This document shows, piece by piece, positions 16,510-24,783 of a stretch of DNA of 35,777 bases. The stretch comes from Candidatus Moraniibacteriota bacterium (GTDB lineage Bacteria; Patescibacteriota; Minisyncoccia; Moranbacterales; GCA-2747515), in the NCBI GenBank assembly GCA_023133275.1, contig JAGLWU010000009.1, positions 1-35,777 of the forward strand, given 5' to 3'. Each line of letters begins with the position of its first letter. The first letter of the stretch is position 1. The notes under the pieces are model-generated. The model saw only the letters and a program-made list of their open reading frames with translations. It ran no database searches and was not told where the DNA came from. The translations under genes were made by a program, and so were the position numbers.

Positions 16510-17727
16510 ATGAAAAATCTTTTTCGAAAAAAATATATATTTTTAAAATTTAATGCAATATTATTTATTGGATTAATATTTTTGCTTGCAAATACAAAAA
16601 ATTCCTTTGCAAATAAATCTTCACTTAAATTAAAAATTAACGATATTGAAGAAAATTTAGCTTACTCAACCCTTGCAGATTGGTTTGAGTTTACGCCTTA
16701 TTTAATAACAGACAATTCTTATGACTCAGAAATTGAAAATATAAATTATTACCAAAATCAAGAAGATATTTGCTTATTAACTAATTCTTTACAAGATAAA
16801 TATCATATTCAAAAAAATGTCCACTTCTCTGTTAATGAATCAAGTATAGCTTTTTACGTGTCGACCTTGTCTCAAAAAGTTAACAAGAACACCAAAGATG
16901 CTAAAATAAAATTTAACGAAGAAACTGAAAAAGTTGAAATAGATTTTCCAGAAAATGATGGCTTAAGTTTAAATATTCCCGAAAGTACCCAGATAATCAT
17001 CGACACTATCACCGCTAACACAGAACTTCCAGAAAATGTAGAATTATCTTATAAAATTGAAAAAGCCGATGTCAGATCTGATAACTTGAAAAGTCTAGGT
17101 ATAAATAAGCTTGTCGGAGAAGGAAAATCTAATTTTCATGGATCTACTAAAACTCGTATTCATAATATTAAAACTGCTGTCAATAAATTTGATGGATTAT
17201 TACTCAAGCCAGAGGAAGAATTTTCATTTGTTGACACATTAGGACCAGTTGACGGTGAGAGTGGTTACAAAGAAGAATTGGTTATCAAAAAAGATGAAAC
17301 AGTTAAAGAATTTGGTGGCGGAATTTGTCAAGTTTCCACCACTACATTTCGAGCAGCTATTTACAGTGGATTAGCAATTACAGCGAGAAGAAATCATGCT
17401 TATCCCGTTCACTACTACGCGCCTCAAGGAATGGATGCCGCTATCTATTTACCTAAACCTGATTTAAAATTTGTAAACAATACGCCTAATCATATTTTAG
17501 TTCAAGTGGAAATTAAAGAAGATACTAACGATTTATTTTTTAGATTTTACGGAACAAGTGATAAACGCAAAGTGGAAGTTAAAGGACCTTTCGTAACTGA
17601 AAAAAATCCCGATGGATCAATGCGAACTTATTTTACTCAAAAAGTTTTCGATAAAAATGGCGAACTCGTAATCGATGAGGTTTTCAGAAGTTTTTACGCT
17701 TCCCCTGATAAATATCCCCGATCTTAA
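16510..17727 (+). CDS. VanW family protein, membrane-anchored or exported
   Basis: A 405-residue protein with an N-terminal hydrophobic signal or anchor (about 12-30). A middle region of about 180 residues, predicted beta-rich, resembles the peptidoglycan-binding-like part often found before VanW domains. The VanW domain covers about 210-380, with KTRIHNIKTAVNKFDG, FSFVDTLGPV, the hallmark EFGGGICQVSTT, HAYPVHYY and NHILVQVEI. VanW proteins occur with vancomycin-resistance clusters and in many Gram-positive and CPR genomes. Their exact activity is unknown, though a role at the cell wall is supported by the other wall genes in this window. The ATG has no SD. Confidence 0.88.
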   Translation: MKNLFRKKYIFLKFNAILFIGLIFLLANTKNSFANKSSLKLKINDIEENLAYSTLADWFEFTPYLITDNSYDSEIENINYYQNQEDICLLTNSLQDKYHIQKNVHFSVNESSIAFYVSTLSQKVNKNTKDAKIKFNEETEKVEIDFPENDGLSLNIPESTQIIIDTITANTELPENVELSYKIEKADVRSDNLKSLGINKLVGEGKSNFHGSTKTRIHNIKTAVNKFDGLLLKPEEEFSFVDTLGPVDGESGYKEELVIKKDETVKEFGGGICQVSTTTFRAAIYSGLAITARRNHAYPVHYYAPQGMDAAIYLPKPDLKFVNNTPNHILVQVEIKEDTNDLFFRFYGTSDKRKVEVKGPFVTEKNPDGSMRTYFTQKVFDKNGELVIDEVFRSFYASPDKYPRS

Positions 17728-17793
17728 AATGTTATAAAGAATAATTTTCATAGGAAATAGCTTCAAACCGTTCCCTATTTTATTTCTAAAACA

Positions 17794-17828
17794 AAAAAAC
17801 CACTCAAATTAATGTAGTGGTTTTTTAA
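17794..17828. terminator. Bidirectional terminator between the VanW gene and the tRNA pair
   Basis: AAAAAACCACT pairs with AGTGGTTTTTT. Both flanks suit termination in either direction. It ends the tRNA transcript on the minus strand and vanW on the plus strand. Confidence 0.88.
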
Positions 17829-17833
17829 ATTTG

Positions 17834-17905
17834 TACCCCCACTAGGAATCGAACCTAGATCTCCAGCTTAGAAGGCTATTGCTCTATCCGTTGAGCTATG
17901 GGAGC
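17834..17905 (-). tRNA. tRNA-Arg (anticodon TCT)
   Basis: A 72-base cloverleaf reads from GCTCCCATAGCTC on the minus strand. The acceptor stem has two G-T wobbles, the anticodon loop is CTTCTAA, the T arm is CTAGG-TTCGATT-CCTAG and the discriminator is A. CCA is not encoded and must be added. It decodes AGA, a frequent codon in these AT-rich genes. It lies 31 bases downstream of tRNA-Lys in the same transcript. Confidence 0.95.
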
Positions 17906-17936
17906 GAAAGAAATCCTCAAAAAAGGACTTCACCTG

Positions 17937-18009
17937 TGCGCCGTGAGGGATTTGAACCCCCGACCGTTTGATTAAGAGTCAACTGCTCTACCGACTGAGC
18001 TAACGGCGC
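17937..18009 (-). tRNA. tRNA-Lys (anticodon CTT)
   Basis: A 73-base cloverleaf with acceptor GCGCCGT/ACGGCGC, D arm GCTCAGTCGGTAGAGC, anticodon loop CTCTTAA, T loop TTCAAAT and discriminator A. CCA is not encoded. It decodes AAG. Confidence 0.95.
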
Positions 18010-18031
18010 AAATTATTAATCAATACTACCT

Positions 18032-18060
18032 ATTGTATTCAAAAATTAGACATTAGTCAA
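18032..18060 (-). promoter_or_regulatory. Promoter of the tRNA-Lys/tRNA-Arg transcript
   Basis: On the minus strand TTGACT (18055-18060) and TACAAT (18032-18037) are exactly 17 bases apart, ending 22 bases before tRNA-Lys. Confidence 0.75.
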
Positions 18061-18062
18061 GA

Positions 18063-18091
18063 TTGACCAAAGTTGTTTTAATATGTAACAT
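18063..18091 (+). promoter_or_regulatory. Possible promoter of rnpA
   Basis: TTGACC (18063-18068) and TAACAT (18086-18091) are 17 bases apart, 28 bases before the ATG. It lies back to back with the tRNA promoter. Confidence 0.45.
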
Positions 18092-18119
18092 GAAAAGGTA
18101 ATTAAAAAAATGATTTTTA

Positions 18120-18446
18120 ATGTTTGCTAAAAAATATCGTATTTCTAAAGATGATGATTTTAATAAAGTTTTTCGAAATGGAAAAAGTTTTTATGGTGAT
18201 TTTTTTATGGTTAAAGTTTTAAAAAATAATCTTGAACTCAATCGTTTTGCAGTTGTAGTTTCTAAAAAGGTTTCTTTGAAAGCTGTTGAACGGAATGGAA
18301 TTAAAAGGAAATTGCGAGAAGTTTTGAAAAAAAATGTTAATCTTTTTCCTGAAAATTGTGATGTTATTATTTATGTTAATAAATCTATTTTGGGTAAGTC
18401 TTTTAATGAGATTGAGGATAAATTGAAAGGTTGTTTTAGAAAATAA
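18120..18446 (+). CDS. rnpA: Ribonuclease P protein component
   Basis: Protein subunit of the ribozyme that matures tRNA 5' ends. The 108-residue length is normal. The signature basic helix is visible as VVSKKVSLKAVERNGIKR, matching the family's RNR pattern, after an N-terminal KYRISKDDDFNKVFRNGKSF block that contacts pre-tRNA. It adjoins two tRNA genes, a sensible setting. The usual partner rpmH (bL34) is not next to it, since the gap upstream is only about 110 bases. No SD is seen. Confidence 0.93.
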   Translation: MFAKKYRISKDDDFNKVFRNGKSFYGDFFMVKVLKNNLELNRFAVVVSKKVSLKAVERNGIKRKLREVLKKNVNLFPENCDVIIYVNKSILGKSFNEIEDKLKGCFRK

Positions 18447-18460
18447 AAATCTTTGAGACA

Positions 18461-18488
18461 TTGACTAAATACTAAAAAAATGTATAAT
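18461..18488 (+). promoter_or_regulatory. Strong sigma70 promoter of a short transcript
   Basis: TTGACT (18461-18466) and a perfect TATAAT (18483-18488) are separated by 16 bases. No convincing gene follows before a terminator 75 bases on. Confidence 0.7.
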
Positions 18489-18494
18489 AAAGAT

Positions 18495-18602
18495 ACATTG
18501 AAGTACGCAAGTATGGTTTGCCTTCGAGGTTAGTAATAATTCCATATGAGTGAAAACAATTCGAAAAACTCGGCCCCTCTAGCTAGCGGGCGGAGTTTTT
18601 AC
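18495..18602 (+). ncRNA. Candidate small RNA of about 105 bases
   Basis: A consensus promoter and a strong terminator bracket about 105 bases with no SD-led gene. The terminator stem pairs AAAAACTC (18564-18571) with GAGTTTTT (18593-18600) and GCCC with GGGC inside it. A six-codon frame (MVCLRG) starts at 18513, and a longer ATG frame at 18546 runs through the terminator. Neither looks real. It has no resemblance that I can see to tmRNA, 6S or RNase P RNA. It could also be a decayed leader. Confidence 0.4.
18564..18600. terminator. Bidirectional terminator between the short transcript and the 126-residue gene
   Basis: An eight-base AT/GC stem is extended by a GCCC/GGGC stem after one G-G mismatch, with an 11-base loop containing TAGCTAGC. 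The minus-strand gene at 18599 stops inside its right edge. Confidence 0.8.
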
Positions 18603-18979
18603 TTTTTGGAGAAAAAACATGAAACAAAAAATAATTTTTTATTTTTTCCCTTATCTGTAATTTCTTCTCTAATATGTATTCCGACAATCATTTCATCAAC
18701 TGAATTTCCTTTAATCTCAAACTCTCTTTCATGTTTACCATTTATTTTTTCTTTATAATTACGTTCGTATTTCAAAATATCACACGCAACTAAAAAACAT
18801 TGCAAGCGTTTTTTTCTTGTACTTTTGCGATGTATAATTGCATTTGGTAATTTATCTAAAAATACTTTTCTTTTCAATGCTTTTACATAAATAAAATAAT
18901 GACTTTTTAAATAGTCATCGAGATCTTTACGTAAAACTGCCAGTGATTTATTTTCTATTTTTTTATTTGAATTATACAT
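18599..18979 (-). CDS. Hypothetical protein of 126 residues, probably leaderless
   Basis: I do not recognise the family with confidence. The N-terminal two thirds are basic and helical (KALKRKVFLDKLPN, HRKSTRKKRLQCFLVACD). The C-terminal part has an EFEIKGNSVDEMIVGIHI strand pattern followed by REE and KKLFFVSCF, which faintly recalls small phage- or toxin-type nuclease domains. That resemblance is too weak to name a function. An extended -10 TGTTATAAT ends 7 bases before the ATG, so transcription would start at or near the start codon. The stop lies in a bidirectional terminator. There are no membrane segments. Confidence 0.6.
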   Translation of the reverse strand: MYNSNKKIENKSLAVLRKDLDDYLKSHYFIYVKALKRKVFLDKLPNAIIHRKSTRKKRLQCFLVACDILKYERNYKEKINGKHEREFEIKGNSVDEMIVGIHIREEITDKGKNKKLFFVSCFFSKK

Positions 18980-18986
18980 GATTTTG

Positions 18987-18995
18987 ATTATAACA
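18987..18995 (-). promoter_or_regulatory. Extended -10 promoter for a leaderless transcript
   Basis: TGTTATAAT on the minus strand leaves only 7 bases before the ATG at 18979. No -35 box is visible. A fragment of the GTCATTC repeat (AATGTCATTCCCGTCCG on the minus strand) lies just upstream. Confidence 0.55.
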
Positions 18996-19051
18996 TATCA
19001 TCAGTACCCCACTTCGCTACGGACGGGAATGACATTTTAGAGATTTTTGAT

Positions 19052-20421
19052 TTATTTAAAAGTTTCTAAAAAATCTATAATAACAATATTTATTGCTAAC
19101 ACTTTATTCTCTTCCCTAAATTCAGATATTTTTTCCAAACTTTTTTTAATTTTTTCTAATTTTTCTTTCTTACCATAAAAATTCAGGAATAGTTTTTTCA
19201 TTAAATTTATTGTATTTATTTTTTCATTTTTAACTCGTCTTTTCTCCTCTTCACTACGAAAACTAACTAGTCCATCTATTGAAACCCACAGATCTGTAGT
19301 TAAAAAACTTTTAGGATCATAAAGATAGAAAGAAAGGTAGCACATAAACCATTTAACACTGATTTTAGGAAATAATACTTTAATAGTATCAAATACATCA
19401 TACGTGTTGTTATTTGTTTTTGAAAATTTTATAAATTTTTCCTGAATCACCTTTTGAAAAAAGTTATTATAATCCTCCTCTGTTATCTTCCAATCTTCTG
19501 GAAAAGTATTTAGAATAGCTGACTTCAAACTACTATCCCTACAATCAAAAATATAACGGAAAATTTTATCAAAAAATAAATTTATAATTTCCTTATCATT
19601 TTCATACTTTTTAATTTCATCATAAATACATCCAAAATTCGATAAGTTATCTTTTGGCTTACTCCTTAAAATATCATCAAAAAAGTAATTTCTAAAAAAC
19701 CACCCCTTACAATAAAAAATTTTATTTCTTTGAATTTACCTTCTCTCTCCATTTTTGTTTCAATCTTAATCCATTTCAACAAATTAGGAAGTACAACTGT
19801 TGCAATTAGATAATAATCTCTATTCTTTATATGCTTTCTATAAACATTTGCCATTATTGTAGCAGAATTATAATCACCCTCACTAATAATTTCATTAACA
19901 AGACCACAAAAAATTTCTGTATACTCTTCTTCCAAACTATCACCTTTACTAACCCAAACAGACTCCCAAGACTTTAAAAGAATTTTTTTATCCATTTTAT
20001 ATTTTTTCAAAAATTTTAAAGCAAAATCTTTATCTGACTCAAAAACCCATTTCCAAATATTTCTAAAGGGACTCCAAATAAGCCAAATTATAAAAGCTAA
20101 AAAGCTAAAAATTAATACAATCTTAAAAACCCAAAAATAATTTTTATAAAAAATAAAATTAAACAAAACAAGGGTAGAAAAAAATAAAATCTTATCTACT
20201 TTTAAGATCTCTTTTAATAGAATGAATAATTCTAAATTTGTATCGACTTTTCCTTCTGCTCTTTTTTCAAAAAAATAACTCAAAACTGCAACTCCAATCG
20301 GAACTAACATAGTCAACATTCCCAAAATAACATTCTGAAAATGAGACGGATCTAATTTATTTAAAAATTCAATAAACCCTAAATTACCCCAATCAACTAA
20401 TAAGTCTAAAAATTCTTTCAT
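19052..20421 (-). pseudogene. Membrane protein gene broken by a one-base frameshift
   Basis: Two minus-strand frames, 19666-20421 (251 residues) and 19052-19528 (158 residues), are parts of one gene. Adding one base in the run of six A at 19714-19719 joins them into an open frame of about 456 residues, including the stretch FFYCKGWFFRNYF at the junction and an open link to the second frame. The N-terminal part has hydrophobic segments at about 30-50, 78-93 and 97-117, then a soluble region. The C-terminal half is charged and helical. I do not recognise the family. The start lies about 15 bases after the dnaK terminator, leaving little room for a separate promoter. The break may be real decay, slippage or a sequencing error. 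Confidence 0.6.
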
Positions 20422-20435
20422 AATTTATTTATTAC

Positions 20436-20467
20436 AAAAAACCGAAGGCTCTCGCCTTCGGTTTTTC
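20436..20467. terminator. Terminator of dnaK
   Basis: AAAACCGAAGGC pairs with GCCTTCGGTTTT around TCTC with flanking A and T runs. It starts 9 bases past the dnaK stop. Confidence 0.92.
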
Positions 20468-20475
20468 CAAATTCC

Positions 20476-22431
20476 CTATTTCTTCTCTTCACCCTCACCA
20501 TCATCTTTCTTCTCCTCCTCTTCTTTCTCAACCTCAGCCTCTTTAACATCACTTTTCTTCTCATCATCACCCCCACAAGTTCCCCCAGCACAATCGCCAC
20601 CCTCTTTAGCCTGAGCCTCCTGAGCCGCTTTATAAAGCTTCTCACCAATCACCTGAGCCGCAGTAGAAAGCTCTTCACTAGATTTCTTAATCGCCTCATT
20701 ATCAGCTTTCTCATCAGCCAATACCGTTTTCAAAGCCTCAATCTTTTCCTCAACCGGCTTTTTCTCATCAACCGTAATCTTATCACCAGCCTCTTTCAAA
20801 GCCTTTTCACTTGTAAAAACTAACGTATCAGCAGTATTTCGAATCTCAACACCCTCTTTCTTTTTCTTGTCCTCCTCAGCGTGAGCCTCAGCATCCTTTT
20901 TCATCTTATCAACTTCCTCATCAGACAAACCAGATGAACCCTCAATCTTAATTGACTGCTCTTTTCCACTAGCCTTATCAATCGCTTTAACATTCAAGAT
21001 ACCATTTGCATCAATATCGAAAGAAACTTCAACCTGTGGCACTCCTCGAGGAGCTGGCGGAATCGAATCAAGAATGAAACGTCCCAAAGTCTTATTATCC
21101 ACAGCCATCTCACGTTCACCTTGCAAAACATGAATCTCAACACTCGGTTGATTATCAGCCGCAGTAGAAAAAGTCTGAGATTGACTAGCAGGAATAGTAG
21201 TATTCTTTTCAATCAATGGAGTTCGCACACCACCCATAGTCTCAATTCCCAAAGTCAAAGGAGTAACATCCAAAAGCAAAACATCTTTCACATCACCTTG
21301 AAAAACACCACCCTGAATCGCAGCACCACTTGCCACAACCTCATCAGGATTAACAGAAACATTAGGTTTTTTACCAAAATATTCCTCAACAGTTTTCTGA
21401 ATAATTGGCATTCGAGTCATACCACCCACCAAAATAATTTCATTAATATCACCCTTTGAAAGTCCTGCTTCTTTAATCGCTGCTTCAGTCGGCTCTAATG
21501 TTTTTTGAACCAAATCATGAACTAATTCTTCCATCTTCGCTCGAGTCAAAGTCATAACCAAATGTTTTGGACCATCTTCTCCTGAAGTAATAAACGGTTG
21601 GTTAATCTCACTCTGAGCAGCTGTTGAAAGCTCAATTTTTGTCTTCTCTGCCGCTTCCTTAACTCTTTGTAATGCTAGATTATCTTTTGAAAGATCAATT
21701 CCCTCAGCCTTTTTAAATTCATCCAAAATCCATTTAATAAGAACCTGATCAAAATCATCACCACCTAAGTGAGTATCACCATGAGTAGCCTTAACTTCAA
21801 TTGTGTCTTCACTAACCTCCAAAACAGAAACATCAAAAGTACCACCACCTAAATCATAAACAACAATTTTTTCTTCATTCTTTTTATCAAATCCGTAAGC
21901 CAATGCAGCTGCAGTCGGTTCGTTAATTACTCGACGAACTTTCAAACCTGCAATCTCTCCCGCCTCTTTTGTTGCCTTTCTCTGTGCATCATCAAAATAT
22001 GCAGGAACTGTAATTACTGCTTCTTCAATTGTTTCGCCTAATTTCTCTTCCGCATCTGCTTTCAATTTACCAAGAATCATTGCACTAATCTCTTGTGGAG
22101 TGAACTCTTTTCCGCCCATCACTACTTTGATTCCACCATTGTCAGCCTTTGCAACTTTAAACGGAAAAAGTTTAATATCTTCTTGAACTTCTGAATCCGT
22201 AAAATCACGACCGATCAAACGCTTTGTTGAAAACAATGTGTTTTCAGGATTAGTTACAGCTTGACGCTTTGCCAACAGACCTACTAAACGTTCATCATTT
22301 TTATTGATTGCAACTACTGAAGGAGTTGTTCGGTTTCCTTCTTTATTTTCTAAGATCTCTGGCTTTCCACCTTCAACTACAGCCATCGCTGAGTTTGTGG
22401 TTCCGAGATCGATTCCTAATATTTTTCCCAT
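20476..22431 (-). CDS. dnaK: Chaperone protein DnaK (Hsp70)
   Basis: ATP-dependent chaperone of 651 residues. The nucleotide-binding domain begins [17 protein letters not shown] (residues 5-21) and contains [28 protein letters not shown], the phosphate loop [14 protein letters not shown] and [10 protein letters not shown]. The substrate-binding domain contains [14 protein letters not shown] and LQGEREMA. The helical lid ends in an acidic tail after a Cys/Gly-rich [13 protein letters not shown] stretch. The C-terminal tail is rich in Glu and Lys rather than ending in the EEVD-like motif of eukaryotes. It is controlled by a CIRCE operator. The partners grpE, dnaJ and hrcA are not in the window. 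The transcript has a leader of about 125 bases. Confidence 0.98.
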   Translation of the reverse strand: MGKILGIDLGTTNSAMAVVEGGKPEILENKEGNRTTPSVVAINKNDERLVGLLAKRQAVTNPENTLFSTKRLIGRDFTDSEVQEDIKLFPFKVAKADNGGIKVVMGGKEFTPQEISAMILGKLKADAEEKLGETIEEAVITVPAYFDDAQRKATKEAGEIAGLKVRRVINEPTAAALAYGFDKKNEEKIVVYDLGGGTFDVSVLEVSEDTIEVKATHGDTHLGGDDFDQVLIKWILDEFKKAEGIDLSKDNLALQRVKEAAEKTKIELSTAAQSEINQPFITSGEDGPKHLVMTLTRAKMEELVHDLVQKTLEPTEAAIKEAGLSKGDINEIILVGGMTRMPIIQKTVEEYFGKKPNVSVNPDEVVASGAAIQGGVFQGDVKDVLLLDVTPLTLGIETMGGVRTPLIEKNTTIPASQSQTFSTAADNQPSVEIHVLQGEREMAVDNKTLGRFILDSIPPAPRGVPQVEVSFDIDANGILNVKAIDKASGKEQSIKIEGSSGLSDEEVDKMKKDAEAHAEEDKKKKEGVEIRNTADTLVFTSEKALKEAGDKITVDEKKPVEEKIEALKTVLADEKADNEAIKKSSEELSTAAQVIGEKLYKAAQEAQAKEGGDCAGGTCGGDDEKKSDVKEAEVEKEEEEKKDDGEGEEKK

Positions 22432-22472
22432 ATTGTTTTTTGTTAATTTTTTGATTGTTCTAATTATCTTTC

Positions 22473-22505
22473 GTAGTAGAACGGTTTTAAACCGTTCACT
22501 ACTAC
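22473..22505 (-). promoter_or_regulatory. Long hairpin in the dnaK 5' leader
   Basis: AACGGTTT pairs with AAACCGTT, extended after a two-base bulge by GTAGTAG with CTACTAC. It lies about 50 bases after the predicted start site and 40 bases before the ATG. It resembles repeat family C. A role in mRNA stability or temperature sensing is possible but not shown. Confidence 0.5.
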
Positions 22506-22562
22506 CGCAAAACTAACAACCAAAAAACTTAATTAAATTACTTATATTTTTGTTACATTTGT

Positions 22563-22591
22563 ATTTTACGAGAAATTGGCACTCATGTCAA
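22563..22591 (-). promoter_or_regulatory. Sigma70 promoter of dnaK
   Basis: On the minus strand TTGACA (22586-22591) and TAAAAT (22563-22568) are 17 bases apart. The -35 lies inside the CIRCE spacer, so bound HrcA would block RNA polymerase. Confidence 0.8.
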
Positions 22592-22602
22592 GAGAGTGCT
22601 AG
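22576..22602. promoter_or_regulatory. CIRCE operator, HrcA binding site
   Basis: TTGGCACTC and GAGTGCTAG are separated by exactly 9 bases. This matches the CIRCE consensus TTAGCACTC-N9-GAGTGCTAA except for one base in each outer arm. By family knowledge HrcA represses heat-shock genes through this site. Confidence 0.92.
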
Positions 22603-22623
22603 TTTTTAAAAAATTCACATTTG

Positions 22624-22656
<33 letters not shown>

Positions 22657-22713
22657 GATAACCTAAAGTATCTAGTAATTTTACTGGACAACTCAGAAGC
22701 AAGGAGAAAACAC

Positions 22714-23010
22714 ATGATCCCTGAAATTTCAGAAATAAAAGATAAAGATATTTTTTATAGCTCACTCAAAAAGGAAGTGCTTATAGTAAAAACAGTAGAA
22801 ATAGCTGATGAAAATCACGCAGGTTTTTTCTATACAGCAATATATCACTCTTCCGAAGAAAGTACGGAAGTAATAATCAGAGAGAGGTGTTGGTTCTCAA
22901 CTGCCCAATACAATACAAGATTTCGAAAAGAACATCTCAAAATAACAACTTTAGATGAAATTTATCTATTGCCTTTGCAAAATGCCACTAAACAGGCACT
23001 GCAACAATAA
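22714..23010 (+). CDS. Small soluble hypothetical protein of 98 residues
   Basis: The start is fixed by a consensus AAGGAG (22701-22706) 7 bases before the ATG. A longer reading from TTG at 22621 would add a poly-Ser stretch encoded by the microsatellite and is unlikely. The product begins MIPEISEIKDKDIFYSSL and is a mixed alpha/beta protein with no signal or membrane segment. It contains a charged RERCWFSTAQYNTRFRKEH segment. I do not recognise it. The gene has its own terminator. Base use is more balanced than in the neighbours, and the SD sets it apart with the genes at 9069 and 15189. Confidence 0.6.
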   Translation: MIPEISEIKDKDIFYSSLKKEVLIVKTVEIADENHAGFFYTAIYHSSEESTEVIIRERCWFSTAQYNTRFRKEHLKITTLDEIYLLPLQNATKQALQQ

Positions 23011-23018
23011 AGGAGTTT

Positions 23019-23060
23019 AGCACGGGGAAGCACAAAGCTGTTTCCTGTGCTTCTTTTTTT
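23019..23060 (+). terminator. Terminator of the 98-residue gene
   Basis: AGCACGGGGAA pairs with TTTCCTGTGCT, allowing G-T pairs, around GCACAAAGCTG. TCTTTTTTT follows. Confidence 0.85.
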
Positions 23061-23132
23061 AAACACAATTTCAAAAGCTCTAACTTTTCCAAAAGGTCAT
23101 TCAGCTCATCCGCCAAGCAACCCAAAGAAAAA

Positions 23133-23506
23133 CTAATCCTCCATTTCAACCACTATCTTTTTCGATTGAGATTTTTCAATCTTAGGAATCACAATCCGCA
23201 AAACACCTTTTTTGTAACTCGCTTTAGCTTCATCCTCCTTAACCATCACAGGCAAAGAAACCGATCGAGAAAAACTCCTCTCTCAAACATCCTTTCGATA
23301 ATAGGACTCCTTTTTAACCTCTTCTTTACTTGATGTATTTCCAGAAACAGTCAAAGCATTGTCCTCAATCAAAATATCAACATCCTCCTTATCAATACAA
23401 TATCAGAAATAGGAGTCTTCACCACAACATTCTCACCCTCTTGATAAACATCAATAAGCGACGTAAAATCAAATTCATTATTAAAAATCCTTAATAAACT
23501 ACCCAT
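23133..23506 (-). pseudogene. Decayed second hsp20 gene
   Basis: Read from ATG at 23506 the frame begins MGSLLRIFNNEFDF and soon meets the Hsp20 pattern YQEGENVVVKTPISDI. It then loses a base near 23390-23405. After correction it continues DVDILIEDNALTVSGN, KKESYYRKDV, a TGA at 23283-23285, then RSFSRSVSLPVMV and KGVLRIVIPKI to a TAG at 23133-23135. The TGA stands where the intact paralogue at 15877 has Trp (YWGTFSRS), so TGG to TGA is likely. The corrected length is about 124 residues, without the acidic N-terminal extension of the other copy. One frameshift and one nonsense codon together make this a true pseudogene. A remnant of an insertion sequence abuts its start. Confidence 0.88.
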
Positions 23507-23512
23507 CAAGAG

Positions 23513-23542
23513 CTGACAGGGTATTTTTTAAAGCGGTGTCAG
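23513..23542. repeat. Hairpin at the probable right end of the IS200/IS605 remnant
   Basis: CTGACA (23513-23518) and TGTCAG (23537-23542) can pair, overlapping the stop codon of the TnpA fragment. IS200/IS605 elements carry subterminal hairpins in this position. It is too short to be sure. Confidence 0.35.
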
Positions 23543-23751
23543 TTGCTGAGAGTGTATTTTTTGTAATTCTTAATTTCTTGATTCTTCATATAACTTGTTA
23601 TACTTTTTTCACTTCCAAATTTACTTACCGTATTTATAAAATATCCGCTTGACCAAAATTTTTCTCCCCACAATTCTTTTTTAACTTTAGGACATTCTTT
23701 GAAAATTTGTTTTGCTATTAGATTTTTTATTAAATTTAGCTGGACATACAA
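23539..23751 (-). mobile_element. IS200/IS605 family TnpA transposase, C-terminal fragment
   Basis: The 70-residue frame matches the C-terminal half of Y1 (tyrosine HUH) transposases: a LIKNLIAKQIF helix, then KKELWGEKFWSSGYFINTVSKFG, then ITSYMKNQ. The ITSYMKNQ segment holds the Tyr that attacks DNA in TnpA. The N-terminal part with the HUH metal-binding motif is missing, and no earlier part of the gene is visible upstream. The element cannot move by itself. It lies head to tail with the dead hsp20, 33 bases before its ATG, and probably replaced that gene's promoter. Confidence 0.85.
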
Positions 23752-23894
23752 AATAATAAATCAATATTGAAACATTGTGACTTTTTTGTATATATTTAAT
23801 CATTAATTCAGTATATCACGAACGTAGCAGAACTACGGAAAATTAGACTCTTAGTGAATAAAAACTAAGTAATAATTACTACTCCTCGCAAAAC

Positions 23895-23930
23895 AAAAAA
23901 GTAATAATTTACGAATTATTACTTTTTACT
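23895..23930. terminator. Terminator of the secreted 219-residue gene
   Basis: AAAAGTAATAATT pairs with AATTATTACTTTT around TACG, with A and T runs on both sides. It lies 20 bases past the minus-strand stop. Confidence 0.85.
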
Positions 23931-23951
23931 AAAATTAAAATCACACAACTA

Positions 23952-24611
23952 TTATTCCACAATAACCTCTTCAATTTCTTCCTGAAAAGATTCTGGCAAA
24001 AGACCTAACTTAATATATTTATTAATATCTTTTATATTCACTGAATCTTGTTTCAAAGCTGCCTGCATAAAAATTTCTTTTTTCTCTTCAGTATTAAAAA
24101 TCTCACACTTCTGTCCAGCATGCCTTTTTGCTAAATTTTTCTTTGCTAAAAAAGGATCAATTGGACGCCCAGCAGTTCCTGAAGTAAAAGTTACAGAATT
24201 GTTACTGGCATTAAATACAAGTCTCACATCTTCACCTGGTCGAGCAATTACTGAAACAGTTGCTACTTTTTTATCACTGCTACGAATTTTAGTTTTGTTA
24301 TCAGTTTTATGAGGCATGCAACTGTCTTTACATTTGTAAAAACTTACTGTATAAACACCATTTTTTGCATCATCGAAAACTGCATTATTTCCAAATTCAA
24401 CTTCTACATATTTTCCATTTTGAAACATCACTCCTTTGTATCTCTTGGAACTGCCTCCAACGATCGTGTAGGTAATTGTTGTTCCACCATGAGCTCTCAC
24501 CCATTCTGGCGATCGATAACCTTCTCCCCACCAAGCATCTGCTGAAACATTTTCTGAAATTATAATGATTCCTCCTACAACAACTAATATTGTTAATAAT
24601 ATTTTTTTCAT
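23952..24611 (-). CDS. Secreted hypothetical protein of 219 residues
   Basis: The signal peptide is clear: MKK, a hydrophobic core to about residue 19, and probable cleavage after VSA near 24. The mature protein starts DAWWGEGYRSPEWV. A beta-rich middle follows (THGG-like TTITYTIVGG, KYVEVEFG, GVYTVSFYKCKDSC, VSVIARPGEDVRLVF) of the kind seen in Ig-like extracellular domains. The C-terminal 60 residues are helical and charged with one Cys. The two close Cys in KCKDSC may form a disulfide. I do not recognise the family. It is monocistronic with its own terminator. Confidence 0.65.
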   Translation of the reverse strand: MKKILLTILVVVGGIIIISENVSADAWWGEGYRSPEWVRAHGGTTITYTIVGGSSKRYKGVMFQNGKYVEVEFGNNAVFDDAKNGVYTVSFYKCKDSCMPHKTDNKTKIRSSDKKVATVSVIARPGEDVRLVFNASNNSVTFTSGTAGRPIDPFLAKKNLAKRHAGQKCEIFNTEEKKEIFMQAALKQDSVNIKDINKYIKLGLLPESFQEEIEEVIVE

Positions 24612-24783
24612 AAAATTAAATATAAATTATTATCTTAAAATTTTTTCATTAATTAAATCTGGAATTATTTTATTACGAATAATTGGAAAAACTTTTTTAA
24701 ATTATCTTTTTCAGTTCAGTAAATTATATTTTATTCAATTGTCTTTTTTGTAAATTTTTATAATTTTATAGAAAAAAGATAAT

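Noticed and set aside
18546-18758. A 70-residue plus-strand frame starting MSENNSKNSAPLASG, recalling a tmRNA tag
   Set aside because: It runs through a strong terminator and lies antisense to a better-supported gene. No tRNA-like ends of a tmRNA are present.
23283-23285. TGA in the second hsp20 as evidence for UGA recoded to Trp or Gly
   Set aside because: TGA is the natural stop of mnmA, the prepilin peptidase, the 60-aa gene and the TnpA fragment. The hsp20 copy also has a frameshift, so it is simply dead.
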